From contig JACGWO010000005.1 in assembly GCA_034509735.1 (NCBI GenBank), positions 30,596,479 through 30,660,478 on the forward strand: DNA of 64,000 bases. Reading direction: 5' to 3'. Made by a program: the position numbers and the translations under genes. The notes below the pieces were generated by a model that made no database searches, had not been told where the DNA came from, and saw only the letters and a program-made list of their open reading frames with translations. Source of the stretch: Sesamum alatum. Lineage: Eukaryota; Streptophyta; Magnoliopsida; Lamiales; Pedaliaceae. Below, one piece after another: positions 20,828 through 31,741 of the stretch (positions within the stretch are counted from its first letter, which is position 1; each line of letters begins with the position of its first letter).

Positions 20828-23800
20828 ATGGGCACGCAAATTCACGCCCGTTTGAATCATCTTTTCTTGCAGCAGCCCTCTCTGCCGGCGCTGTCTTCTC
20901 GCAGTTCAATTGCTGGGAAATGCGGGTCGAGGAAGGAGAACCGGGTTTTCGGGCCGTGGAAAGCGAACGGGCTGAGAAGAACGGAGCTTTGCGTGAGATC
21001 ATCGAGTAATGCCGGTGTGACGTTTTGGGAGAATTGGGCTCCTGAGAAAAGCTCGAAATCTCCTTCCCTTAGTGATGTTCTTTGGCCTTCTGCTGGTTAG
21101 TACAGTGCTGTCTCTCATCAAGAAACTTATAGCTTATGTTGTCTGTTTCAGTACTAATCGAAGTGGATTGTAAATTGTTAGATCATCGTATTCCGATAAT
21201 GTTATCTTATGCAGGATGTCGAATGGTGTTTGTTGTTTTGTTTCTTTTTCATTGACGATGAGTGGATTGTGAATCGTTAGATTATGGATTTTTTTTTTTT
21301 TTTTGACAATGTTATTTTGTTGCGCAGAATAAGTGGATTATGAATTGTTAGATTATTACCACATTTGTTTTTCCTTTTGATGATGATAAATGGATTGTGA
21401 ATAGTTAGATTATGCACATTTGGTTTTTGAGAATATTATTTTGTTAATCGTTATATCATTGTATAAACAGTTTTTTCTTTTTTGATGATGTTATCTTATG
21501 CACGATATCCAACGGTATTTGTTGCTCTTTTTTTTCAATGATAATACGTTGATTGTGAATAGTTAAATTATGGACATTTGTTTTTTGACAATATTATTAT
21601 GTGCGCAGAATAAGTGGATTATGAATCGTTAGATTATTACCACATTTGTTTTCTTTTTTTCGATAATGTAATCTTATGCACGATATCCAACGGTATTTGT
21701 TGTTTTTTTCTTTTTTCAATGACAATACGTTGATTGTGAATAGTTAAATTATGGACATTTGTTTTTTGACAATATTATTTTGTGCGCAGAATAAGTGGAT
21801 TATATATGAATTGTTAGATTATTACCATACTTGTTTTCTTTTTTTCGATATTGTAATCTTATTCACGATATCCAATGGTGTTTGCTGTTTTTTACTTTTT
21901 TCAATGACAATATGTGGATTGTGAATAGTTAAATTATGGACATTTGTTTTTTGACAATATTATTATGTCCGCAGAATAAGTGGAATATGAATTGTTAGAT
22001 TATTACCACATTTGTTTTCTTTTTTTCTATAATGTAATCTTATGCACGATATCCAACGGTATTTGTTGTTTTTTTCTTTTTTCAATGACAATACGTTGAT
22101 TGTGAATAGTTAAATTATGGGCATTTGTTTTTTGACAATATTATTTTGTGCGCAGAATAAGTGGATTATATATGAATTGTTAGATTATTACCATACTTGT
22201 TTTCTTTTTTCGATAATGTAATCTTATTCACGATATCCAATGGTGTTTGTTGTTTTTTACTTTTTTCAATGACAATGGATTGTGAATTGCGCATAATAAG
22301 TGGATTATGAATTGTTAGATTATTTCCACGTTTATTTTTCTTTTTAATGATCATAAATGAATTGTGAACCTTTGGATCATTGCACATTACTTTGTACACA
22401 ATAACCAACAATAAGTGGATTTTGAATCTTTAGATTATCAAGGCATTTTTCTTTTATGACATTATCTTATGCATAATATTTAATCGACAAGTGAATTGTT
22501 AGATTATTAGTACATTTGACTTTTTTTCTTTTTTCTTATGACATTATGTTATGAATTATATTTAACGTCGTGTAAATTGTAAAGCGTTAGATTATGTATA
22601 TGTACAAATATTTATGACATTATGTTATGCACGGTGTGCAACGGCTCAGTCGTTGAACGGTACTTAAGTGAGTGGCATGAAATTTTATGTTTCATTGAAA
22701 ATGAAACAGGTGCTTTTGCTGCAATGGCTATACTGGGAAAGATTGATCAAGTTTTGGCACCTAAAGGCATTTCGATGACAATTGCACCGTTGGGAGCTGT
22801 TTGTGCCGTTCTCTTCGCCACCCCCAAGACGCCCGGCGCTAGGGTATGCGGCTTCTTATTACCCTGTTCTATATATAATATTTTACGTTTGTGTTCTTTA
22901 CGAGAATACAATTAATTAGGTACTTATGTTTAACACCTTAACTTTGAATAATAGCTAGGAAGTCTAGTTTAACTGTTTCATATACCCATGTCATTCGTTT
23001 TTGGTCATTCCGTTTGAATCTAGGATTAAACGTCTGGCGTAATGTACTGTATGATTAGCTTGAGTTTGATCAGAGAGGTCCAAACTAGAATGTCCTATGA
23101 ACGACAAGTTGTCTTCGTAAAATCGAATTTCAGAAAGTTTCTATTTTTATTTTTTTAAAGCGTGTGTTTGGCATGTATGGAAAATTTTCTGTGAAGCTGC
23201 ATTTGGATATGAGTGAAGAATTTGAAAAAATGATTTCAAATGACTCTATATTCGAATAAGTTGAAATTCATCAATGTTCAATAAAGCATAGTTCAAATTT
23301 AAAGTTGAAGGATTTGAAATATTTTGAATTATAATTATCCAAACAAATCCAAATAATTTGTTACTAGAAATTTGAATTCATCCATCAATTCAAATGTAAT
23401 GTAATATTTTAGGATAATTACATTTACACCCCCTAACCTATGGTCTATTTACACAAACTATCCCTGCCTTTTGAATAATTACATAAACACCCACCAAAAA
23501 TGTAAGCATCATTTACACAAAATACCCCTATTTTTTAAAAAATTACACTTACACCCTTCAAAAGTATTGACATTATTACACAAACTACCCCCATTTTTTG
23601 GCTATCAGGGGTGGTTTTTGTAATTATGCAAAGGGTAGGGACAATTTGTGTAAATAGGCTATAGATCAGGGGGTGTAAATGTAATTATCACAATATTTTA
23701 AGCATCCTAGAGTTTGGAGGGATTTTCCCTTATATTATAATCTTTCTTACATCCTTGTTTGCCTTCTTGTAATTAGATATTAGAAATTCTGTGGCAAAGC

Positions 23801-26800
23801 AAGTAATCTATATCTCCATGCAACAGCCTGAATTGATCTTGGAGTTATTTTGCAGCAAAAAATGAAACCAAACGTAGCCTAAAAATTTTCAGTTCCAAAA
23901 ATTAAAAATAAAATAAAATTAAGACATTGATTTCTAAAGCTCTTCACACGTAGCAAAACATGAAAATCAAAAAATAAATGTGTAAAATCTTTTTGCAGTT
24001 TATTTCTCTCCATTCTTTTAAACCCTAACATACAATTAGTATTAGATAAAATAAGTTTTTGTTTCACAGAGGATCTTGTTGTTCTAACATTTGCAGACGA
24101 CAAGGTTCATTTTGAATTACAGCATTATGTGTCTTACACTCGTGTTTACTTCCATATAATTAGATATTATAAGTGATATGCGCTTGAAATATCCTGAATT
24201 TATCCTCTTTAACAATTTAAACTTTTAAACGAACTGATAACTTATAGTATGATAGCTCGGCCAAGCAGAAGTCCTAGCTTCAAATCTCAATGCCACCCTT
24301 ATTAGGGGGAAAAATTAAAAATTTCCATGGTCGAATCTTCAGGGAAAAAAAAAAGATATTATTTGCACGTGATGTGACGTTTTAGAGACACATATTAAAT
24401 AATAGTTCAGACTTTTAGATGATGTGTTCATTTAACGACTTACCTTTCCGATATTAAGACATCTGAAATCTAGTATATTCTTGAAATTTGGCCAATCTTC
24501 ATGGTATAAAATAGCTATTGAAGCACGAGTTTTGGTCCGACTTGCAGAAGTACAACATGTTCGTGGCGCAAATTGGTTGTGCAGCAATAGGCGTCCTGGC
24601 GTTCTCAATATTCGGCCCCGGATGGCTAGCGAGGAGCACCGCCCTCGCTGCCGCCTTGGCGTTCATGATTTTCACACGTACCGTACATCCGCCAGGCAAT
24701 TACAATATGTTATCTACCAAAACAAATTGATTTGAAGCTTATTTCATAAACATCAGGCTGATACTTTTATTGACTTGCAGCTGCAAGTTTGCCATTGCTG
24801 TTTATTGATGGAGGGAAGCTTCATCATTTGAATTTTTGGTATGCTTTGTTCCCTGGTGCTGCTGGATGTCTTCTCCTCTGTTTCATTGTAAGTTCCTTCA
24901 CCCGTTGTGTGTGTATTTCTATGTACATATGATGATTGATAGTGGGGTAAATTACAGTGACACCCTCTGAGTTGGGCTTAATTACACAAACACTTCATGT
25001 CTTTTGTGAAATTACAGCTAAGCTATACCCCCTGATATTGTAATTGTATTACAACTACACCTCCTATTCAAAGGCAAAGTTTACACTAATACCCCCTAAA
25101 AAATATTATGTAGCTGTAATTTCGCAAAAGACAGGGAGTGTTCGTGTAATTGGGCCTAACCTCGGGGGGTGTCAGTGTAATTTACCCTTGATAGTATTTT
25201 TCTGGGTAAATTACATTAACATCCATTGAGGTTAGGCTAATATATCCAAACACCCATTATCTTTTGCAAAATTACAAATACACTCCTTGAAGTTATAGCT
25301 GTGATTACAACTACACCCCCTATCAGAGGCAAAGCTTATACAAATATCCATTGGAAAACATTACAGTTTACACTGACATCCCTTAGAGGGTGTAGCTGTA
25401 ATTTTGGAAAAGATAAGAAGTGTTTGTGCATTTTGGTCTAACCTCAGAGGGCGTTAATGTAATTTATGCTATTATTTTTCATAGTTCCCAAATATATTTT
25501 TCTTGGATGAAGCATATTTTACGAAATTTAACTGTTGCATGTTGCGAAAATTTGTTAGGACTTTACCCATAACACACCATGTAAAGTAGTTAGATCCACG
25601 TTGTTAGGTTAAATCTACTATTTATCTACACCTTATTATTAAGGGAGACAACCAATTTGGGGTCTCCCAATTTTTGGTCAACAATTTAATGTTTAATTTA
25701 TGGTTAATTACACTTAGACTCTATTTAAAAATGTAAAATTATACTTTTCTCCAAAGAAGTTCCTAAATTATACTTACACTGCCTCTGAAAATTCTCCATT
25801 TATACCTAACCCCTACCTGTTAGAATTTAGATGGAAAATGTATATGCCAACCAAAGAAATTACATAAGTTTTCAATTTTGTCCCTCATTTAACATAATCA
25901 CATATTTTTGTACTTATAAGGGATAAATGTATATATATGGAATGGGGTTAACATTATCACATGTTTTTCCTTATAAATACAAAATTATTACATGAGAATG
26001 TTAAATAAAGGGTAAAATTGAAAATTTATGCAATTATTTTTGCTAGCGTCAGCATTCTTTGTCCAAATTCTCACGGACGGGAGTCAGGTGTAAACGGTGA
26101 TTTCGGAAGGGGTGTTAGTGTAATTCTGAAACTTTTTTGGGGAAAAATATAATTTCACATCTTCAAAAAGGGTCTAAGTGTAATTACCCCTTTAATTTAA
26201 TTTATTAATTTATTTATTAACTTCCCACTCTCCCATTACTTTGGTAGTTATTTTTATGTTACTTTCATGCATCTTTTTCTCTCTTTATAATATTATATTA
26301 GTATTACTTTATATATTATTAAATAATTATTATTTTATTTTAAACAATCTTAAAAAATGTGTGTGCACAAAATCACCAGTCCCAAATAAGAGAATTTGAT
26401 AGTTGTGGAATGTTAATTTCGTCAAAATTCATTGACATTGCCCACAAGACACCCACGTCGAGTGAACGACCTCTATGTTCTCTTTGAGATTTGAATTTAC
26501 GGGGTGTTTGTAAGGGCTTGAAGTAAGTGTTCATCAGCTTATTGCTGAAAAGAGTATTTTTGTTAAACAATTTTTGCTTTTGAATTGCTTAAATTAAGTT
26601 GATTTTAGTCCAAAACTATGAGGAAAACCCTACTAACTTCAGCAACGTATTGGTAAAATTGTAAATATTAAGTTGTTTCTAAACACTCTAACTTCAATTT
26701 TTTTTTTCATTTTTAACTTTTATTTTCAAATACTTCCAACGTTTGCTATTTATTAACTTACAATCGAGTTATTTCAATTACGAAAGTAAAAGCTATTGCA

Positions 26801-27528
26801 AACACTCATCGAACTGTGGCATATAAGTGAAAATTTAGTTACGTAACCACTAAACCACCGTGCTGGTGCTATAAGGTGGCTAGCGTAATTTACTCTAGCA
26901 TTACCCTTTTACTATTATACGACAAAGGATACCATTTTCTCTAAAAGTCTATGGAAATTTTGGTATTCGGTTTTTAGAATGCTGTGTTAAATAACACTTC
27001 ACAATTATGAGTATGTGACTTCGAGTCCCACGGATGTGGGTATATAATCTACTTTTCATAGTAGTGACTTGTTGCTCTTTTTACTTTAAATATGTTTGTT
27101 GATTTAGAAATATCGACATATTGAATTAGTATTCGGGTTTGAATGTAATAAATGATAGTGTAAATTACGTTGACACCCCCTGAGGTTAGTTCAAATTACG
27201 CAAACACCCTCTGTGTTTTGCAAAATTACAGCTACAGCCTCTAAGGGGTGTTAGTGTAATGTTTTTCAGGGGGTGTTTGTGTAAGCTTTGACTTTAAATA
27301 ACTGTAATTTTGCAAAAGACAAATAGTGTTTGTGTATTTTAATCTAACTTTAGGGGTGTCACTGTAATTTACCCTAAATGATAGGGTTTTATAGTAATGA
27401 ACCAAATTTTATTCAGAACAAATAATATTTCACATTCTTTCACCAATTGTGCCAATTTCTAACGTTGTTTCTTCGATCTGATGCAGCAAGAGATCGTATG
27501 TTACTTGAAGGACAATTTGAAATTTTGA
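20828..27528 (+). CDS. NITR2: HPP family membrane protein, plastid nitrite transporter type (NITR2-like)
   Basis: Five exons: 20828-21095, 22710-22843, 24548-24695, 24781-24887 and 27487-27528. The joined frame is 232 aa. Residues 1-65 are rich in Ser, Arg and Leu and poor in acids, like a chloroplast transit peptide. The HPP domain follows with about four hydrophobic segments: GKIDQVLAPKG, MTIAPLGAVCAVLFATP, AQIGCAAIGVLAFSIFGPGW, the family-naming RTVHPP (residues 178-183), PLLFIDGG and FPGAAGC, ending YLKDNLKF. Arabidopsis homologues (NITR2) and cyanobacterial relatives move nitrite; in leaves this feeds nitrite into the chloroplast for reduction. Introns 1, 2, 4 and 5'-3' phases agree. Intron 3 (24696-24780) needs a GC donor. 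Introns 1, 2 and 4 are swollen by a minisatellite and palindromic insertions. A likely poly(A) signal (aataaa) is near 27645. The family call is firm; nitrite transport is inferred by homology. Confidence 0.92.
21322..22300 (+). repeat. About 183-bp minisatellite in HPP intron 1
   Basis: The start block gcgcagaataagtggatta recurs near 21322, 21603, 21784, 21969 and 22150. The last four are spaced 181-186 bp and the first is 281 bp away. Each unit holds attgttagattattacc, cgataatgtaatctta, cgatatccaacgg and caatgacaatacgttgattg. Divergence between units is low, which suggests recent amplification inside the intron. Confidence 0.85.
23412..23691. mobile_element. Palindromic MULE-like MITE (family C) in HPP intron 2
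   Basis: The ends are GGATAATTACATTTACACCC and the inverted gggtgtaaatgtaattatc. The flanks are an exact 9-bp duplication, aatatttta (23403-23411 and 23692-23700). The interior repeats acaaactaccccc-type blocks in both orientations. Related to 34210-34489. Confidence 0.88.
24235..24325 (+). repeat. SINE-like tRNA-derived fragment in HPP intron 2
   Basis: gatagctcggccaagcagaa (box-A-like TRGC..A...GG) followed by agcttcaaatctcaatgcc (box-B-like) has tRNA-gene spacing, but a cloverleaf is not convincing. Best seen as a SINE head; weakly supported. Confidence 0.3.
24945..25187. mobile_element. Palindromic MULE-like MITE (family B) in HPP intron 4, copy 1
   Basis: GGGTAAATTACAGTGACACC at the left is inverted as ggtgtcagtgtaatttaccc at the right. 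The flanks ttgatagtg (24936-24944) and ttgatagta (25188-25196) match at 8 of 9 positions, a slightly mutated 9-bp duplication. Confidence 0.85.
25204..25469. mobile_element. Palindromic MITE (family B) in HPP intron 4, copy 2
   Basis: GGGTAAATTACATTAACATCC at the left is mirrored by gggcgttaatgtaatttatgc. It begins only 17 bp after the previous copy. The flanking 9-mers are poor matches, so it is older or altered. Confidence 0.75.
25701..26190. mobile_element. Palindromic MULE-like MITE (family E) in HPP intron 4
   Basis: Left end TGGTTAATTACACTTAGAC, right end gtctaagtgtaattacccc. The exact 9-bp duplication tttaattta lies at 25692-25700 and 26191-26199. The 490-bp interior is palindromic with inverted aaaattatactt/aagtgtaattctga-like blocks and has a different core from families A-D. 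Confidence 0.88.
26499..26808. mobile_element. Candidate foldback element in HPP intron 4
   Basis: gggtgtttgtaagggcttg at the left is roughly inverted as aagctattgcaaacactca at the right, with ttattgctgaaa and ttgctatttatta blocks between. No target duplication was established, so confidence is low. Confidence 0.4.
26985..27115 (+). repeat. SINE-like tRNA-derived fragment, second copy
   Basis: Shares gacttcgagtcccac, gtgggtatataatctac and a gtagtgacttgttgctc body with 20060-20180. It lies just 5' of the MITE at 27158. Confidence 0.45.
27158..27374. mobile_element. Palindromic MULE-like MITE (family B) in HPP intron 4, copy 3
   Basis: GTGTAAATTACGTTGACACC at the left mirrors ggtgtcactgtaatttaccc at the right. 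The exact 9-bp duplication taaatgata lies at 27149-27157 and 27375-27383. It ends about 110 bp before exon 5. Confidence 0.9.
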
Positions 27529-28371
27529 GAAGCTCTGAAAATAGCCCACAAAGTGCAAAGGTGAAGGGAAGATCACTGTAAATTCTGAGATTGCATTTAT
27601 GCAGAATGCTGTAAATTTTATTTTTTATCTCTGTAAATAAATATTGCCATCATTTGTGCATCAAGTTGTTGATAAATGTAAGTTTTGTACCCAGAGTTGC
27701 AATGTTAAACATGAAGATTAGCGGAAATTTTAACTCAGAATTAAATTAATTTGGCCAAATACAAGCAAATTATATGATTAATATATTATAGTTGTCATGT
27801 GATTGGTTATACCGAACATAAAGAAAGAGTGATCAATAAAAGCAAGTGCAACAACACTTGCAACCATGTGCATCTTAAGAAATTGGATTTTTCCTTGTAT
27901 TATAAATACATGTTGCCTAGAAATCATGGTAAATTAAAACTATCAAAGAAATTAATGTGAAAATTTAAGTTTTGATCATAATTAATTAATATTTGCTATG
28001 GTCAGAGTATTTACCATTGTTCTTAACTATGATTGAAGCATTTTTCATGACTTTTAGGCTGCTTAGTGCAATATTAGGATATGCAATCTTCATTTTGTCT
28101 CAAAAAATGTTGTTGGTTGTTCATAACAATGGGTTATAATGTAATGTAATCTTCATTTTGAAGGAAGAACACTTTCCCACCTTTTTCCTTTTTTTTTTTT
28201 TTTTTGAACTTATATTTTCCCTTCAAAGTTAGCCACTTAACGGAGATTTGGATTCTGCCGTTAACAATTAATGAATTTCCCCTTTGTGTCCTAAAATTAG
28301 AGAAAAATGGACTTCTATTAAGGGATGAAACGTGGGAATTACTTGCGGTACGGGATCAAAATTAAAAATAA
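27529..28371. other. HPP 3' UTR and spacer
   Basis: The first 130 bases or so are the probable 3' UTR, with aataaa near 27645. The rest is AT-rich, without a supported gene; a poly(T) tract lies near 28189-28205. Confidence 0.45.
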
Positions 28372-29106
28372 GGTTAATTACACTGATCTTCCCTCCTACT
28401 ATGGGAATATACAATTTTTTCATTTTTTCCCTTATTTATACAACTAAAAATAATTCAATAAAATTAATAATAGAATTATTTTTTTATTTGAAATAAATAG
28501 AAGAAAAAAGTTTTTTTTCCATATAATTTAAAAATATACTTATGTCTTATTACTCTAGGAATTGCAACGTATAGAATTTTATAGAATTAAAATACACTAA
28601 ATTGACTTGTTTAAATTTTTATTTGACATAGTAAAATTGGCTTAAACTATTGAAATTCACCTCAATATTTTTAATATTTCAACAATATTAAGCTTTTATT
28701 TTATTACTTACTAATAAAATAATATAATTTCAACAAATTTTGCAAGCTTTGATGATTGTTAGGAATAAAAATTAATGTCACAACCTGCACATACACAATA
28801 TGTGATTAAAAAATATTACAAAATAATATAGTAAAAGTTATGAGTATACACCCTTATTAACTTTAAAAATAATAAATTATCTCTTAGGGGTATTTAAGTC
28901 ATAGAAAATAGAGTTATTCAGGTTGAGGGTATTATACGAAGTTTAGACCAATTCTTTTTATAACATCAGCAAAATCCGTTAAGTTGAACGGAAGGAACAA
29001 TTTGTAAGGTGAATATATTTAGAAGGTAAATTTATATAATTTTTATAGTAAGAGGGGAAAATTTATATATTCCCATAGTACCAAGGTAGGTCAATGTAAT
29101 TTACCC
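28372..29106. mobile_element. Palindromic element (family F)
   Basis: GGTTAATTACACTGATCTTCC and ctactatgggaatatacaa at the left are inverted at the right as ttgtatattcccatagtacc-like sequence and aggtcaatgtaatttaccc. The termini are of the same type as families A-E. The flanks do not match, so no target duplication is claimed; the interior is 735 bp and AT-rich. Confidence 0.7.
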
Positions 29107-29219
29107 GCAATGTACAATTTTAGTATAGAATTCTAGAACTTTGATTTCTATGTTCTTGTCACCGGAGCCACCATAAAATTTTCTAAAAATAACAACTACT
29201 GACGATTGACAATGACAAG

Positions 29220-30188
29220 TAGGTGTAGGTGTTCGGATCGGGTTATTCGACTCCCAACCTGATATGAACGAGTTCGGATAGATCAAGTCGGGACGTATTT
29301 TTATAAATTTTTAGGTTTTGGATCACCCAAATCCGATTTTGAATCAATCAGGTCGGTTATCGGGTAGTAAAAAATACCCAACTGGGTTAATCAGATACCC
29401 GATATTTAATTAAAAAATAATAAAAATTTCAAAATTACAAGTAAATAAAGAAAATATAATTATATGTTGTTACTAGTAAAGTACTAAAGTAGAAAAGAAA
29501 AGAATATGTGAGTTGATTGATCCACTTATCAAGTTAATTATATTATGAATTGAATTATTTTGTCAATTAATTTGACTTAATTGTGATATTATACTATTCT
29601 TAAACATTAATGAATTAATATCATAGTTTGATATTAAATTTTTGTATAATATTTTTAAAAAATCAAATCAACACATCGCAATAAATTACAATTTATACGT
29701 ATAAAATTATCGCTTTTAAATATAAATCTGTTGCTCCTACTTTTAATCACATTTAAATTACAGAAAAAGAAAATGGGTATCCGATTTCGGGTACCCAATT
29801 AATCGGGGTTTTGACTGATTTAGATATTAAGGAGATTAATTAATATGACTAAAATAGACTTACTTTTGTAGTACATATATTCACTCTTTCTACATTGACT
29901 AACGTTACTTATCAAAATGCTTATATTACATTCGTACCAATTATAGATATTTTTAACTTATTAATGGAAAGATCATGAAGAAAAAAGGTTCTCTGTAAAA
30001 AATATGAGTTTTATAGCATATTTCTTCATTTTTTCCCCCTCATTCGACCCCATGCTGGAGGCATATAAATGTGTTGAGCATCTACTTTATCGGGTTGGTG
30101 TCCAGTACCTAAATATACTACTCGACAAAATCAAGTACCCGACCCAAAAAATTCAAAACCCAAAAAATTCGACTCGCACCCACCCCTA
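29220..30188. mobile_element. hAT-type non-autonomous element
   Basis: Left end TAGGTGTAGGTGTTCGGATC, right end ...gactcgcacccacccctA (reverse TAGGGGTGGGTGCGAGTC). The flanks atgacaag (29212-29219) and attacaag (30189-30196) match at 7 of 8 positions, fitting the 8-bp duplications of hAT transposons. Subterminal gggta/tacccgac motifs recur in both orientations. The 969-bp interior does not code. Confidence 0.75.
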
Positions 30189-30576
30189 ATTACAAGTAAC
30201 AACTATCAATGTTCAATTGTTGTATGAGTAGGCTAATAATGTCATTTTTGCATTTTGGTACAAGAAAGTTTAGGGAATTTGATCATGAGCTCGTTCATCA
30301 CCACGGTCCTTACCAATTGAACCAACAAGTATTGATACAATAAGCTAATAATACTTGCACGTCTGGAGTTACTTCTTTGTGCTATTTGGTCAAAGTTTTG
30401 TTGTTATTCGATATGTAGATTCTAATTTCTCGTGCAAAGAACAATAACTTGTACGAGTTTCTCTCCAGAACGGTAACAAGAAGTGAAAGAAAGACATTGG
30501 TTGTGTTGTTTTTAAGTTTTTAGTATTCGAGAAGCAACCAAAGATATCTTGAATGTTTGCGTAGTTTTATTTAAGG

Positions 30577-31334
30577 TGCACAGTGGGTCGGGCTGGCTTA
30601 AGACCAGCACGACCAACCTAAAAAAGCCCCGTCCAGGACTAACCCGCTACTATTCATGATGGATCCTAGGCCTTTAAAAGGGTCCCAATATTCAACTTTA
30701 AACTCAGGTCTAACCCATGAACCAACCCAGTTGAGGCCCAAACCAGGTGCGAACCAAGCCTGGATGTGCCTCGTTTTTTTTGTTTTTTAATTTTATGGAA
30801 TTGATGTGTTTTTTTAACAATTACTTAAATTATGGTTGTCTTATGAAACAAATAATAAATTAAATTACACAAATTTATAACTAAAAAAAATAATAGTTAA
30901 AACTATATAATGAACTTAAATAATAATTTGACTAATAAGTTTACAATAATAACTTAGATAACAATAAATTCAAAAAGAACTTACAATCAACTTCGAAAAA
31001 TAATAAATAAAAAGTTTTAATGAATTAATATATTAAAAATTTAGAAGTAGAACAATAAAGATAAAAAACAAATAGTTTCAAAAATATAAAAATTTACTAA
31101 AATAATCAACTTAGAATAATAAAATAAAAACTATATATCATTTATTATTAAAAGAAAAAAATAGCCCAACAGGCTAGGAACAGGACTAGGTGGCCGTGGG
31201 CCACTGCGTTGGCTGGTACCAGGTATCCTAGGACCAACCCGATCCCAAACCTAAATTGGACCGATCAACTTTTTTTTATTGAGTCAATTCGATCCTGGAC
31301 GAGGCTGACCCAACCCGAGCGACTGTGCATCTTG
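30577..31334. mobile_element. Terminal-inverted-repeat element, family unknown
   Basis: ggtgcacagtgggtcgggctgg at the left mirrors the right end ccaacccgagcgactgtgcatc. GC-rich ends (about 30580-30780 and 31160-31334) enclose an AT-rich non-coding middle. Similar in style to hAT MITEs, but no clear 8-bp duplication was found. Confidence 0.6.
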
Positions 31335-31741
31335 AGTCTTTACATAACTCACAATTTCTTAACTTAGCGTTATTTGTCTTACACGGAGACCCAAAAAAAA
31401 AAAAAAAGAAACAAAAACAAAAGCCAAATTTATTAATACTTTCAAAGACACACTTCTCTCTATCTTTTAAAAACAAAGAAAGCAACTTAAAAATAAAAAC
31501 AAGAACGGCCATGCGACTGGAAAAATCCACAGGGTTTTGCATTGACGTAGTCATTACAATTTTCTCATACAGACACAGCAGATGCTTGTAAACATGTTTC
31601 AGACAAGAGTTAAGAAGACTACATACAAATCACAGAAACATTGATCAGACCACAAGATTGGAAATAAGTGTTATTCAGTATACTGCCATAAACATGCGTG
31701 AAGCAAGAAAAGAAATTACAGGAGTTGTATACGAGTGGAGC
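31335..31741. other. Probable 3' UTR side of the HD-Zip gene
   Basis: This follows the stop codon of the minus-strand HD-Zip gene and should hold its 3' UTR. A poly(A)-type tract lies at 31392-31407. Short open frames on both strands here are not recognisable. Confidence 0.4.

Noticed and set aside
24235..24325. Possible tRNA gene with A-box and B-box-like motifs
   Set aside because: No acceptable acceptor stem or cloverleaf could be drawn; better explained as a SINE-like scrap.
28360..29120. 9-bp target duplication for the family F palindrome
   Set aside because: The flanks (aaaaataag and gcaatgtac) do not match, so none is claimed.
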